Of a stretch of 64,000 nt of DNA, positions 11,829-24,300 are shown piece after piece; position 1 is the first letter of the stretch, and each line of letters opens with the position of its first letter. Made by a program: the position numbers and the translations under genes. Below the pieces are notes generated by a model. It did no database searches and was not told the origin of the DNA. It was given only the letters and a program-made list of their open reading frames with translations. This DNA is from Akanthomyces muscarius (lineage: Eukaryota; Ascomycota; Sordariomycetes; Hypocreales; Cordycipitaceae): the NCBI RefSeq assembly GCF_028009165.1, contig NW_026611615.1, positions 186,001 to 250,000 on the forward strand, written 5' to 3'.

Positions 11829-12596
11829 AGAGTAGCACTTGAACTGTATATTTTCATATCATGTACATTACAATATTAATCTCGCCATTGATAACAGAAC
11901 ATTTTCATTCATGGACGGTTGACTCAAACGGATGCAGGATGTATACCACCGTCCCGAACGGGGAATAATTCTATTTCGAGTATGAACAGCCGATGCTGAC
12001 GGGCCGAAGCCAGAGCCTCGTATTAGTGGCTACAGCCGAAGCACCTTGATGCACGGGAAGTTTGTCGGACAAGGGCCACGGAGAATTATCACGGTAGCCT
12101 AATGTGACACAAAGTGTAGACTTTGCAGCAAGATCGGGGGGGAATGTTATAAATCTCGATTTGCACTGAAAGCCCAGGCCAAGACGCAAGCCGGCGCTGT
12201 CGATGAGGTGAGCGCCGTCACGTGCGTGCAGACTAGACGAAATCAAGAAAACAAATGATGGCACGAAGATGATGGAATTCATAGCTAACAAATGGCTTAG
12301 TTGACTTTTTCATGGGCCAAATATTGATTGGTATTTAATCATATGCGTCTGCGATTGCGAGACCTGGCGTCGACTCACTCGGGCTGAAATTCGTCTCGCG
12401 CAGGCGCTACGGAAATCTGCCCCCGCCACATCAGCTTTGGGTGGTGCGCTTATCCGGGAGAGTCAGCAAGACTCTCGCAACGTTGATTCGGAGACAAACG
12501 GGAATAGAACACTGACATTCGCTACACGGTGGACAAATCAAGCAAAAGCAGACATAGAAGGGAAGAAACGGCGAGCGGCAACCCACCGCACCAGCA
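11829..12596. other. Intergenic, no gene seen
   Basis: Holds the 3' UTR of the preceding gene and the promoter of the hydrolase at 12597. Short frames on the minus strand have no family resemblance. Confidence 0.5.
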
Positions 12597-13493
12597 ATGC
12601 CCGGCATGATTGAGGAGAACCCCGAGCTCGTCCAGCCCGAGAACTGGGCGCGCATGAAGTCGTGGTCCGGCAAGACGCCCGTCTTCCTCTTCCACGACGG
12701 CGGCGGCACCACCTTTGCCTACCACTGCCTGGACCCCCTGAAGCGCTTCGTCTACGGCGTCCGCAACCCGTACTTTTACAGCGAGAAGCGCTTCGAGGGC
12801 GGCCTGCCCGAGATGGCCGCGCAGTACGTCCTCTGGGTCAAGGCCGCCGTCGCCGCCGACGCCTTCCCCGCCAAGCGGCGCGCCGGCGGCACGACGATGA
12901 CGCCCGTCGACATCCTCATCGGCGGCTGGAGCCTCGGCGGCATGACGAGCCTCGAGGTGGCGCGGCAGCTCCAAGGCGACGCCGACGTGCGCGTCAAGGG
13001 CATCCTCATGATTGACAGCGCCTTCCCCGCGCTGCTCGCCGAGCGCCGCCAGCAGGTCGTCTCGGCGGCCGACGACGACCCCTCGGCGCTGGCGCGGGAA
13101 GAGGCCGGCAAGACGAAGAACCAGGTGCTCTCCATCCGCGCCATGCGCGAGGCCCGCCGCATGATTGCGCGCTGGGACCTGCCGCGCTGGGAGGGCGAGG
13201 CGGCGGGCCGGCGCCCGCCGGCGATTCTGATTCGCGCGCGCGACAGCCTCTACGCGCAGGACTGGACGGCGTCGATTGACTCGAACCGCGGGTGCGCGAT
13301 GCTCGGCTGGGAGCGGTACGACGCCGACATGTTTGCCGACGTAATCGACGTCGACGGCCACCACTTCAACATGTTTGACCACTCGCGCATCCCGGGCATC
13401 ACGGCGGCGATCAGCAAGGCGCTGCTGAAGCTGGATCCGCCGGACGAGGCGTCGTCGTCGGATGGCTGGGACATGGCGCATTCTGGGTTTTGA
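12597..13493 (+). CDS. Stand-alone thioesterase-like alpha/beta hydrolase
   Basis: Single-exon gene of 298 aa. It has the alpha/beta-hydrolase nucleophile elbow GGWSLGG (Ser112), an N-terminal strand with a glycine-rich oxyanion-hole loop (VFLFHDGGGTTF), and a C-terminal histidine region DVDGHHFNMFD around residue 255. This layout matches the thioesterase domain family that includes polyketide and peptide synthase release domains and type II editing thioesterases. No synthase gene lies nearby, so it is not evidently part of a cluster, and the substrate is unknown. The coding region is very GC-rich at third positions, which also creates a long antisense frame that I regard as a shadow. Confidence 0.85.
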   Translation: MPGMIEENPELVQPENWARMKSWSGKTPVFLFHDGGGTTFAYHCLDPLKRFVYGVRNPYFYSEKRFEGGLPEMAAQYVLWVKAAVAADAFPAKRRAGGTTMTPVDILIGGWSLGGMTSLEVARQLQGDADVRVKGILMIDSAFPALLAERRQQVVSAADDDPSALAREEAGKTKNQVLSIRAMREARRMIARWDLPRWEGEAAGRRPPAILIRARDSLYAQDWTASIDSNRGCAMLGWERYDADMFADVIDVDGHHFNMFDHSRIPGITAAISKALLKLDPPDEASSSDGWDMAHSGF

Positions 13494-14110
13494 CGTGAGC
13501 TACGAAAGCAGGGGGGGTGTTTGGTCGCGCCGGGCCAAACTCTTGGACGCGGGATGGATTACCGGGGTTCTGGCTTTTGTTTTTCTTGCGTATGATGACT
13601 ATTTGGGCATTTACACTGAGCGCTGGGATTAGACGGCAACGATATAGATGATTGAATTTTACATTGCTCTTCTTCTGCAGCTGCACCGCCTTCTGTGTCG
13701 TTGGCGTGGATGATTTGGTGGCCGGACACGCACCTAGCTGCCAATCTGTGAAGATGCCGTTGTGGCACACAATGTCCGCACACTGCCAATCTCCGACTAC
13801 TCAAACACCCTAAAAGTATCTACAGCTTCCGTTTTCACAATGCCTGTTTTATGTATTTCTTTTACATTTCTACCGCACCTCTCCGCGGCATCGGCAATGT
13901 TTGCTCCTTCAGTCCATGCAGCTACCCTACTGAGACCCCAGCGCGCCCGGAGCGGCATCGGACCAAAAAAAAGCAGCTCACCAAGCTTGCCGCTCGTCGT
14001 CTCATAGCCGGCGGCGCACATCAACCAAGCATCAACAGCCCAATCCATGTTCTTATAACACCACGAGCCTCTTGCTTCTACACTTCTTCTCTCCGAAGAA
14101 CTCGACGACC
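13494..14110. other. Intergenic, promoter of the mitochondrial carrier
   Basis: Contains the 3' region of the hydrolase and the leader of the carrier gene. No convincing coding frame. Confidence 0.5.
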
Positions 14111-15204
14111 ATGTCTGCGGCGGCAGCCGACGCGCAGGCCGCGCAGGCGCAGGTCGCCCAGCAGCAGCACCAGCCGTCCAAGGCGAGCCACGACTACAAG
14201 GGCTTCGTTGCCGGCGTAGGCAGCGGCATTGCCAAACTCACAGGTGCGCACGCCCATGCTCCTCTCATTCGCTACATCTCTCTCCTTCCTCTGCAGGATC
14301 GATGCTAACTCCTCGCCACTTCCATCCAGTCGGCCATCCGTTTGACACGGTCAAGGTGCGTCTGCAGAGCTCCGACCGTTTCAAGGGCCCCCTCGAGTGC
14401 GTCATGCAGACGATCCGCCTCGAGGGCGTGCGCGGGCTCTACAAGGGCGCCACGCCCCCCCTCGTCGGCTGGATGTTCATGGACAGTGTCATGCTCGGCT
14501 CCCTCAGCGTCTACCGGCGGCTCATGGCGCAGCACGTCTTCCACGTCGACGTCTGGGCGCCCGGCACCCTCCTCCCCTCGCGCGCCTCCTCCTCCTCCTC
14601 CTCCCCCGCCACGCGCACCGCGCTGCCCTCCGTCGGCCACGGCCTCGCGGGCATCCTCGCCGGTGCCACCGTGTCCTTCATCGCCGCGCCCGTCGAGCAC
14701 ATCAAGGCGCGGCTGCAGATCCAGTACGCCGCCACAAAGGCCGGTCGGCTGTACTCGGGCCCCGTCGACTGCCTCGCCAAGATATACCGCCACCACGGCG
14801 TGCGCGGCGTCTACCACGGCCTCGGCGCCACGCTACTCTTCCGCGGCTTCTTCTTCTTCTGGTGGTCCACCTACGACCTCTTCTCGCGCTGGATGCGCCA
14901 GCACACGACCCTCAGCAAGCCGGCCGTCAACTTTTGGGCGGGCGGCCTGTCGGCGCAGGTCTTTTGGCTGACGTGCTACCCGGCGGACTTCGTCAAGCAG
15001 CGCATCATGACGGATCCGCTGGGCGGCGGCCTGGGCGACGGCCAGCGCAAGTACCGCAGGTGGCGCGAGGCGGCGGTCGATGTGTACAGGGAGGCGGGCT
15101 TCAAGGGCTACTGGCGAGGGTTCCTGCCGTGCTTCTTGCGCGCGTTTCCGGCGAATGCAATGGCACTAGTTGTGTTTGAGGGCTTGATGAGGACGTTGCC
15201 GTGA
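14111..15204 (+). CDS. Mitochondrial carrier family protein
   Basis: Solute carrier of the inner mitochondrial membrane, 335 aa. Two exons, 14111-14243 and 14330-15204; the intron has a GCTAAC branch point. All three carrier repeats are present with their PX[DE]XX[KR] signatures: PFDTVK, PVEHIK and PADFVK, each at the end of the odd-numbered helix of its repeat. The first repeat (GHPFDTVKVRLQ) and the YKGATPPLVGW segment recall the amino-acid/carnitine branch (Ymc1, Crc1, Ort1 type), but substrate cannot be assigned. A Ser-rich insert between repeats 1 and 2 is poly-Ser coded by TCC triplets. The ATG at 14111 is preferred over an upstream in-frame one because of its ACCATG context. Confidence 0.9.
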
Positions 15205-15590
15205 ACAAGCCATGCAAAAAAGCATTGCGTTGTCTGTATATATAAAAGATGGGTGGAGCGTACGGGTATATCATTGTTACAGTCACAGGAAAGTTGGCAT
15301 GGCCATCGCAGATTTGTTGAATCAAGAGATTCGGTGGGTTGTATTTTGGAAACGTTCCTCCTAAGCGACAGAGACTCTATATCCCTTCCCGAAAGGCGCC
15401 AGCCCTTCTACGAGCCGGTTCGCCAGCCAGAAAGCGCCTCCATCCCCGGGGGCATCATCCCTCATACATATTGCCCATTCCGGTTTTTTCAAATTTCTCA
15501 TAACCCATTTTCAAAACATGGTCGCCCTTTCATAGGAAAAAAGAGACCACATTCCGTCTCTGCACAGCTTCAATAAAGAATTGTGCTGCT
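15205..15590. other. Convergent 3' region, carrier and RPL22
   Basis: Tail-to-tail interval with the 3' UTRs of both genes. A TATATA tract near 15236-15244 and AT-rich sequence follow the carrier stop. No gene seen. Confidence 0.55.
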
Positions 15591-16207
15591 TTACTCGTCG
15601 TCCTCGTCAGCCTCGTCGTTGACGACGTTGAAGAACTTGAGCTCGTAGACGCCGCGCGAAGTGGAGACGACGCGGAGCCAGTCGCGAAGCTGCTGCTTCT
15701 TGAGGAACTTCTTGGTCAGGTACTTGAGGTAGCGGCCCGAGAGGTCGTTGTGGGCAATGACCTCGATCTTGCCCTCGCCCTGCTGCTGGATGACGACGTC
15801 GTCGCCGAGGTTGTTGGTGCGGCCCTCGACCTTGATGCGCTCCTGGAGGAACTTTTCGAACGCGGCGACGTCGAAAATCTTGTCGGCGGCGGGCTGCGAA
15901 GCGTTGATGATGAACTGCAGTAGCCCAGGTTAGCAAAAAGTTTACCCCGCCAAAACTGGCAGTCCATTCGAGGAGCGCCCGGGTTCCTCGAAATAATTGG
16001 GCAAGGAGGAATGCATCGTAAAACTCACCTTCTTGGTCTGCTTCTGGGCCTTGCCAGACTTCTTCTAAATTGACATGACATCTTAGCCTACTGCATCTTT
16101 TTTCACACCTCGGTGGGTTTTCGTCGCTCGGCGGAAGAAGGGCTTTACACCTCCTCGCCTGCAGCAAAGCGGTTGCGACATCATGTACATACAGCAATGG
16201 GAGCCAT
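15591..16207 (-). CDS. RPL22: 60S ribosomal protein L22
   Basis: Structural protein of the large ribosomal subunit, 124 aa. Three exons: 16207-16193 (15 nt), 16064-16029 (36 nt), 15914-15591. The first five codons are separated from the rest by a 128-bp intron, typical of fungal ribosomal protein genes. The joined N-terminus is MAPIAKKSGKAQKQTKK, followed by FIINASQPAADKIFDV, an RNA-binding body with LSGRYLKYLTKKFLKKQQLR, and the acidic tail DEADEDDE that is characteristic of L22. Length and all landmarks fit the family. Confidence 0.95.
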
Positions 16208-16866
16208 TTCGACGGTGTTGAAAGGGTTTGGTGAGAATTGTTGTTGGTTTTTGTTCGTAAAGATCGCAAAGAGGTCAAATCCTGCGCCTTGGTTGACTTG
16301 ATTCGATGTGGTTGCGGAAGTGGGAACTTTTTTTGTCCTTCGCTTCGCCGTGAAGCTCTTGGTGGGCTGCCCACATTAATTTTTTTTTGGTGGATGCCCA
16401 CCATAAGGAAAAGTTAGGGCTCTGCGGATAAACCATCCGCCGAGCGCCTTCGAGGTCGGGAATAGTTCTGACAGTCACGTGAGCTTCCTGTACAGGCAAT
16501 ACCACGATTTCGTGTAAGTGAAGAATCAAGAACAGGCTCGGACACTGTGACAAATCGCCAGCAGTAAAAATGTGAGTAAAATATCTGCAGTACCAGTATG
16601 ATTTAACATTCAATTTGAAATGCCGAAAACAGCTCTCTGTTTGGAGCATTCTTGTAACAGACAAAAGAAACGAAACGACATGTAAGAAAACTTCCAAATA
16701 TCCCGCTGGCCTCGACTCAGCAGTCCCGTTTTGAGATGTTCCAAAGCAAAACCAATCTATCTTTCCAAGGCATATCTCATAATCCAGCAAAACCCTAAAA
16801 GAATACATCTTGAGAATCGTAAGGTCGTAATACATAAGGATTCCATCGCATCATGGCTCGTACAGT
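16208..16866. other. RPL22 promoter and 3' region of the Arg/Glu-rich gene
   Basis: No coding frame of interest. The sequence next to 16208 should be the RPL22 promoter. Confidence 0.5.
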
Positions 16867-18181
16867 CTATTTCTCGTTCTTCGAAAACAGCTTCTTGAGC
16901 ACGCCCTTGAACCCGCTGGGCTTCTTGGCGTCTTCCGTTTCCTTTTGGCGATCTTGGCGCCGGTTCTTCCTCCTCGCGTCTTCGTCAATCGGTGTTGAGA
17001 ACTCTCGTCTCGGGGATTCTCGTTTGGAGCGTTCCCTAACCTCGTCCTTGGGGCGCTCCCTCCTGGCGTGCTCCCGTCGAGAGCCTTCGCTCTTCACTGA
17101 GCCCTCGGCTTCGCGACGGCGTCGACGTCGTCGACGTGCCTCGTCTTCTCCCGCACGAGACTTTGAGTCCGCGTCCGAGTCTTTGGGCGTGCGCGTGGCG
17201 TCGTCAGTGCCGGAACCCCGAGCAGAGGCCGGAGGGGTTGGCTCGGCTCGTTGCGAGGAGCTTGCGCGGTGCTTCGGCGGCTCATCTGGTCGCTCTTTTC
17301 CGGAGTGGCTGTGGCGACGAGATCTATGGCGGTGACTTTTGTGGCGCTCATGGTCACCATCCGGTGCGCTTTTCTCCGGTCTTTCCGTTGTCACTGCTGG
17401 CTCTTTCTGTACGGACTCACGGCGACGCCTGTGGCGTTCAGCTCGACGTGCTTCCGTCTCGCGTCGCTCAGCTTCGCGTTCCTTTTCCTCACGCTCCTTC
17501 TGTCGTTCTTTCTCGCGTTCCTCACGCTCCCGCTCAAGCAGGCGCTCCCGCTCTCTCTCACGCTCCCGACGGCGACGATGCTCTGCCTTGCGTTTTTCAT
17601 GGTCAGCTTGCTCTTCCGGTGTCCTCTGCCTCCTTTCCAACTCTTCAGGCGACCTGCGCTTTTTCTCCGGCTCTTCAGACGTCCTGTGCTTGCTTCCAGT
17701 AGGACTGTTGTTTTGCGCAGAGTATCCACTGTCGCGGCGTTTGGTCGGCGTTTTCTCATCAACACCTCGGGTGCCGTCCGACCGGTGTCGATGACTATAA
17801 TGCGAGCTAGTATGCGAGGATCGGCGTCCAGAGTCTTTCTCCTCGCCATCCTCGCGGTTCGATGTAGAGTGCCTGCGTCTGCGGCGGTGGCGTCGCTCGC
17901 TGTCCTCAATACGATCGTCACGGCGGTCCCTAGTTTTCTCTGCAGAGTTGTTAGCATGTGCTGGTCCAGTGTTGAGAAGCAAAAGCAGCAACGACAGCAA
18001 CCGACAACAGCGCAAAACGGTACAGAGAACAAGTACACCAAATTACAAAACAGCCCCAGGCAGCCAATCCCCAGCGTTGAGATGCAAAGCCGACGCATTA
18101 ATGCCATGTCGCAAGAATGTTTGGCTTTTGACGGGCGCGCAAATACCTGTTGTGTTTGGTCTGCGCGCAATGGTGAGGCAT
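16867..18181 (-). CDS. Arg/Glu-rich disordered protein of unknown function
   Basis: Highly charged protein without a recognised domain. The long frame contains no ATG, so a start must lie upstream. The best solution is a 35-nt first exon, 18181-18147 (start MPHHCAQTKHN), spliced with a GTATTT donor to a TAG acceptor so that exon 2 begins at 17929; this gives 365 aa. An acceptor CAG ten bases earlier has a textbook CTAAC branch point but offers no usable ATG. The body has RERERERERLLEREREE-type charge repeats predicted to be helical or disordered, many RS/RH dipeptides, and a short basic-hydrophobic C-terminus GFKGVLKKLFS. RS-type composition suggests an RNA-linked or nuclear role, but that is only composition. 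Confidence 0.65.
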
Positions 18182-18367
18182 ATATCATCGCACCATGTTC
18201 CATCAAATTTTGCTCCCGACTGCCTCCGATTGACCGTGGTTTAAACGCGGATCCCTCGCGTATCATCACATAAATCCTGTTGGACTTGAACGGTACAATA
18301 TATCATAAACATAAATTTCCACAATAATGATGCTTAGTATCTCATAGTCATGAGCCAGAGGGCTGCC

Positions 18368-21300
18368 TTATGAGCTGCCCTCGGTAGGGGGTGTTGACTT
18401 TTTCGTGGCCTTGGTCTTGAAGAGCTTCGAGCGCAGCCACGAGAAAGGCGAGAGAATCAACCTGGCCAGAGAAACAAAGAGGCTTGGCTTTGACTGTAGT
18501 GTGTCAGTAATCAAGCCGATTTGAGTGCCGAAAAGAGCTGAACCTACGCTAGTAACAGCAGTGGATTTTGCTGCAGCTGTGTTCTCCTCTGGCTGGGCTG
18601 GGGTGGCAGCCTCGGCGGTTGTCTCGGTGGCTTCGGGCACAGGCTCGGTGGCGGGTTCGGCAAGGGCTTCAGCTGTCTCTTGTTGAGCAGGAGATGTCAC
18701 CTCAGCAATAGGGATATCCTTTGCAATGGGTTTCTCAGCTGCCTTGGCAGACTCAGCCTCGACCTCGGGCTTCACCGTGTGGCCGTTCTCGATCTCTTTG
18801 CTAAGAGAGACAGCACCCACAGTAGCGGCGCCGACCACAAGCGCAGCGCCGGCACTCCCAGCGGCGATGGCAGCGATATCGCCGTCATTGTGATCCTTCT
18901 CGGTCGACTTCTCACCCTTGGGCTCGTCGGCGACCACGGTGCTAGTCTCCGACGCCTCTGACTCCTTTGACTCTTCAATCTTGGGTTGATCATTCTTTGC
19001 AGATTCCGAAACATCATTATCCTCCGCGGCAGCTTCCAAATTGCAAGGGGTATCTTCCACGCGCGAAACTTCAAGTTGGGTATCAGCTAACTGGTTCTCA
19101 CCTTTGGTCTTCTCAGCTTCCACTTCCTCTCCCTTCTTCTCCACGACAGGCTCCTCAACAGCCTTCTCGGCAGTCTTTTCAGTAGCCGGCTCCTCCTTTT
19201 CATCATCCTTCCCATGTGCATGCTTGACAGCAGCCACAGTGGCAGCACCACCGGCCGTTGCGGCAATGGCAGCAATAGCGGCAGCCGCGGCGGCATCTTC
19301 GCTGGAGTCGGGCTTATCATCTTCAGCCTCCTTCGACTGCTCGGTAGGTGCCTCAACTTCGGCAGCAGCAGGCTCAGGAGGTGCCTCATCTTCGACAGCA
19401 ACAGGCTCAGAAGAAGCCTCAGCCTCGGTAGCAGGCTCGACAGGGACCTCAGCCTCAGCAGCGGTAGGCTCAGCAGCAGGATCTTCGGCCGCGATTTCTA
19501 CCACGGACTCAATAGGAGCCTGCTTGGCAGCAGGCTCCTCTTCTAGAACTGGCTTAGCAGCAGCGGGCTCAGCGGGGGCATCCTCTGCTTCCTCGGATTC
19601 GTCAGTGGCCTTCGATTCCTCGGGAGCAGAAACCTCTTGTGTGGGCTCTGCCTCCTCGGTTACTTCTGGCTTCTCTGTCTTCTCCTCGGGAGCAGTGACT
19701 TCTGCAGGTGTCTCGGATTTTTCCTCAACGGAAACCTCCTTGGGCCCTTCACTTTCGGCTTCGGGAGCAGCCTCGATTCCCTTAGCAACAGACTCCTCTG
19801 CCGCAGCGGGTTCAGCAGCAGGGATAGATTCTGCGACCGGTGCTTCGACATCAGTCTCGGTCTTCTTGGCAGCAGAGTCCTCCTCGACGACAGGCTCCTC
19901 GGTGACAGAGGCCTCCTTTGGAGTTTCAGCCTCGGGTACGGGAGCGGCTTCGGCCTCATCGGCAGGGTGCTCCTCCTCCACGACAGGCTGCTTAGGCTGC
20001 TGAGGAGCAGCGTCAACGGGGGCAGACTCCACGGTGGCGGTGACTTCCTTGGGTGCTTCAGCCTCAGCTCCAGGGGCAGTCTCAGTGTCCTTAGTAGCAA
20101 GCTCTTCAGATGCGGTTGGAAGAACAGCCTCGTCCTTGTCGTCAGAAGATTTAGCAACAGCAGCCGTGGTCGCACCCGCAGCAACAGCACTCAGAGCAGC
20201 AAGACCACCAGCAGCAATCTCTTTCTCGCGAGAATTTTGCTCCTCAGTGGCCTCAGCAGGCTCCTCGTCAGCAGCAGGTTCCTCCGCGGCAGCGTCTGTG
20301 GCGGTGGCTTCAGATACAGGCCCGGCTTCGTCCTCAACAGCACGCTCAGTCTTCTCCTCGGGCTCTTCCACGGTCTTGTCGGCAGCAGCTTCTTCCTTGG
20401 GCTCGGCAGCGGGCATTTCCTCAGTGACAGCTTCGGGTTCCGTAGCAGCCTTCTCCTCGGCGACAGGAGCTTCGGTCTCAGGAGCAGCGTCAGTCTCCTC
20501 CGTCTTCACTTGCTCAGGCTCAGCAGCAGCGGGGGCGTTTTCTTCCTTTAACTCGGTATGAGTCTCGGGTTCGGCGGCCTCCTCTGCAGCTTCGGTGGGC
20601 TTAGCGAGCACAGCTTCCTCGCTGGTGGGTTCTTCACCAGCAGGTTCTCGCTCTGCTTCGCTAGTGTGTTCGGCGTGGTCCTCAGCGGCGGTAGTAGTTT
20701 CGGCCGGGACAGTGGGCACAGCTTCCTCGCTGGTAGTTTCACCAGCAGGCTCTCGCTCCGCACCATTGTCCTTTTCGACGGCTTCTTCCGCAGCGGTGGG
20801 CTCCTGAGTGTCCTCAGTCTCCTTGACCTCGGCGATTGGTGCTTCTTCAACGGCCTCTTCAACTTCAGAAGCAGCGGCTTCCTCCTTGACGGGCTCGGGG
20901 GCAGCTTCGGTCTCTTTGACAGGCTCAGCAACCTCTTCGGCAACAGCTCCCGGCTTGCATTCAGTAGCTTCAGGTTCGGGAGCTATAGTCTCAGCCTCTT
21001 TACAGACGATGACTGGAGCATCCTCGACAGCAGACTCCTTCACTTCAGGAGCAGCAACTTCGTCTTTCGCCTCAGCAGGCTCCTGTGTAGGAGCTTCAGG
21101 CTCAGCAGAAATAGCCTCCTTGGACCCAGCAGCGGAGGCCTCTTCAGCAGCGGAGGGCTCGGCAGTGGCAGATTCAATGGCCTTCTCTTCGGTAGCCGTA
21201 GAAACAGGTGCGACCTCAGCAGCTTCAGCAGGCTCAGCGATGGCTTCAGTGGCATCGTCCTCAGGAGTCTCGATGGGAATAGCTGCCTCTTCATTTACCG

Positions 21301-24300
21301 GGATAGTATCAGCCTTAGGAGGTTCGGCAGAGATCTCTTCCACCTTGCCAGCTTCTTCAATATGCGTAGAATCGGCGGCCGTGGGATCCTCCTGAGTAAT
21401 GATAGTCGGTTCCTCGGCAGCGGCTGCCGGCTTGTCCTCGGTGGTTACCGCAGGAGCCTCAGTCTCTGCGGCCATGTCTTTCTCGACCTGCGATTCGGAT
21501 TCCTTGGCAACTTCAGCGCCAGGCGCTGGCTCTTCAGTAGTAGCCGGCTCCTCAACATTTGTCTCTTCAGCAGCAGCTTCAGGCTTAGCAAAAGGCTCAT
21601 GTCCAGCCTCCCCGGCAACGGGCTCGGAAGCAGCCTCTACCTTGGGTTCCCCTTCAGCGACAGCTTCGTCAGCCTTTGTCTCCCCTGGCGCTGCCTCCGT
21701 CTCAACAGCAGTGGTTTCCTCCTTGGCGACTTCAGCCTGGGGTGCTGGCTCGGTTGCGACAGCAGGAGCAGGCTCTTCCTCCTTCGGCTCAGCTTCAGTA
21801 GTAGGGGCTTCTACCTTAGCAGACTCGACAGGAGCAGGAGCGTCTTCTTTAGGAGCTTCGACAGGTGGCTCAAGAGCAGCCTCAGAGGCATTCTCCGCTT
21901 TTGCGATAGGAGCCTCCTCCTTGGCAGGTTCGGGAGCAACATCTGCCTCCTTCACGGGCTCAGCGGCCTGTTCAGCGACAGGTTCCGAGACAGCAGTTTC
22001 GGCAGCAGTCTCGGTCACTTCGGGTGCAGTCTCTTTGGTAGCTTCGGGGGCAGATTCGACAGCAACTGGCTCTTCAGCCTTGACCTCCTTAACTAGCGCC
22101 TCGACTTCCTTGGCAGGTTCGGCAATGGCCTCGGTGACAGGGTCCTCAGGCTTCTCCTCGACAGGAGCAGTCACTTCCTCAACGGCTGTGGCCGTCTCTT
22201 CAGCTGGCTTCTCGGCAGCGGCCACTTTATCGGTGGTCTCTGGCTCAGAAGCGGCTGTCTTGTCCTTGGCAGCTACAGGCGTAACTTCAGGCTCGACGAC
22301 AGATGTCTCGGCAGCAGCGACAGATTCCTCCATCTTGGCCTCATCGGTTGTCTCAACATGGGTCTCTTCGACATCCTTGGCAGGCTCAGCAATGGCTTCG
22401 GTGACAGGGCCCTCCGGGGTCTCCAGAGTGGGAGCAGCCTCCTCCGCCACAGCTCCGGCCTCCTCCTTGGCCGTCTCGGGTTCAGCAGCAGAAGCAGGTG
22501 CCTCAGTTGAGGCTACATCAGCAGCGACCACCGGTTCAGCATCAGCAGGAGTATCTTGCCTGGTCTCTTCAGCGGCGACGGGCACAGCTTCTTCAGCCAC
22601 AACAGCGGGTACTTCAACAGGAGCCTCCTTCTCGGCAGGTACCTTCTCTTCAGCTTCCGCAGAGGTAGCATCAACAGGAGCACTCTCGGCCGCAGTCGCT
22701 GGGATGTAGTCCTTGGGAGCCTCACTCTCCTCTGCAGCCTCCTCTTCGGCCGGCGCAGCAGCAGTCTCGGTCTCGGTCGCCGCAGTCTCGGGAGTGACAG
22801 GCTCTTGAACCTCGGCCGATTTCTCGACAACCTCTGAAACATCTGCGGTTTCCTCAGGGACATCTGCAATCTTGTGCTCAGGCTCCGTCAGGGCAGCAAC
22901 TTCTTCCTCCTTGTCAGCTTCGGGATCAGCGGCCTTGGCTGCAGAAGCCTCAGCCTCGGGCTCAGCGGCGGCAGGAGTAGCGACGGCCTCGGGCTCAGTG
23001 GTGGCTTCGACAGCGCCAACAGGCTCCTGAGGAGCGGCTGGCTCTTCGGTCTTGGTCTCTTCGGCAGCCACAGCAGCTTGAACAGGAGGAGCAGCCTCGG
23101 GAGCTTTCTCCTCCACAGCCTCCTCGGAAGCAGCAGTATGCTCGCTCTTCTCTGCAGCATCAGCAGTCTCAGTTGCCAGAGGGGCGACAGCCTCGACAGC
23201 TTCTTCGGCAGCTGCAGGAGTCTCCTCAGCCTTGCTCTCAACGACAGCGGCCTCTTCAGCAGCCGGCGCCTCCGTCTCAGCAGCTGCAGCGGCCTCCACA
23301 TCTGGTGTTGCTTCAGCAGCGTCAGCCTCTTCCGGAGCATTCGCCTTCTTCTCCTCCTCAGCGGCAAGAGGCGCAGCGGCAACAGACTTTTCTTCCACCT
23401 TCTCGACAACCTCGGGCGCAGCCGCAGTTTCGGGCTCAGCAGCCTTCTCGTCCTTGGGGGCAGAGTCAGCAGCAGGCTCCGCAACCACAGTAGCAGTCGG
23501 TTCTTCCGCAGGCGTCTCCTCGACGACATCTTTGCTCGCCTCCTTCTCGGCAGCGGGCGCAGCAGCAACATCGTCGTCCTCCTTGGTCGTATCTACCTCT
23601 TCCTTGATGGGAGCGGCATCGGCAGCTGGTTCAGACGCGGGCTCGGCAGCAACAGCAACAGTGGGCTCTTCGTTGGCGGCAGCGACAGCTTCAATCGGGG
23701 CCTCTCCTGCTTTAGATGGCTCCTCAGCAGCGGGTGCCTCAACTTCGGCAGTCTTTTCCTCTTGTGCCGACTCAGCGACGGCCTCTTCTGGCTGCTGCTC
23801 CTTCTTGTCCTCCTCGCCGTCCTTGGACTCATTAGCGGGCACTGCATCCTCCGTCGGGTTAGCCACAGCAGCAACAGTTTCCGGCCCGTCGATCTTCTTC
23901 TCCTCTTCTTGTTCTTGAGCAGCAGTGTCTTCGGCGGCCTTGGTAGCTTCTGGCTGTGGCTCCTCGGCAGCGGCCGCAACGTCCTCCGTAGCCGGCGCAG
24001 CGACCTCGTCCTTGCTCTCCTCGACGGGAGCCGTAGGAGCAGCCTCTGCGACAGCCGTCTTGGCATCGTCATCATCATTATTCACATCATCGTTATTCGT
24101 AACCTCATCCTCGGCAGGTTCGGTCTCTGAAGGCTTGGCGTCGTCCTCCTTGGTCTCGGAGGCGACGACGTCCTTGGCCGTAGCGTCTTCAGCCGCCGAT
24201 ATAGCAGCGGCTTCCTCGACGGCGGCAGTTGTCTTGGATTCTTCTGGTTCGTCTTTTTGGTTGTTTTTGTCATTGTTTTCCAAGTCATTAGGTTCGGCAT

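Noticed and set aside
12522..13481. 319-codon minus-strand frame opposite the thioesterase-like gene
   Set aside because: Extreme Arg/Ala/Val/Asp composition typical of antisense reading of a GC-rich gene; the sense strand has catalytic motifs.
17949..18015. Signal-peptide-like start (RCCRLLSLLLLLLNTGPAHA) before the Arg/Glu-rich protein
   Set aside because: It would start at TTG, and the segment contains a branch point and acceptor, so it is read as intron.
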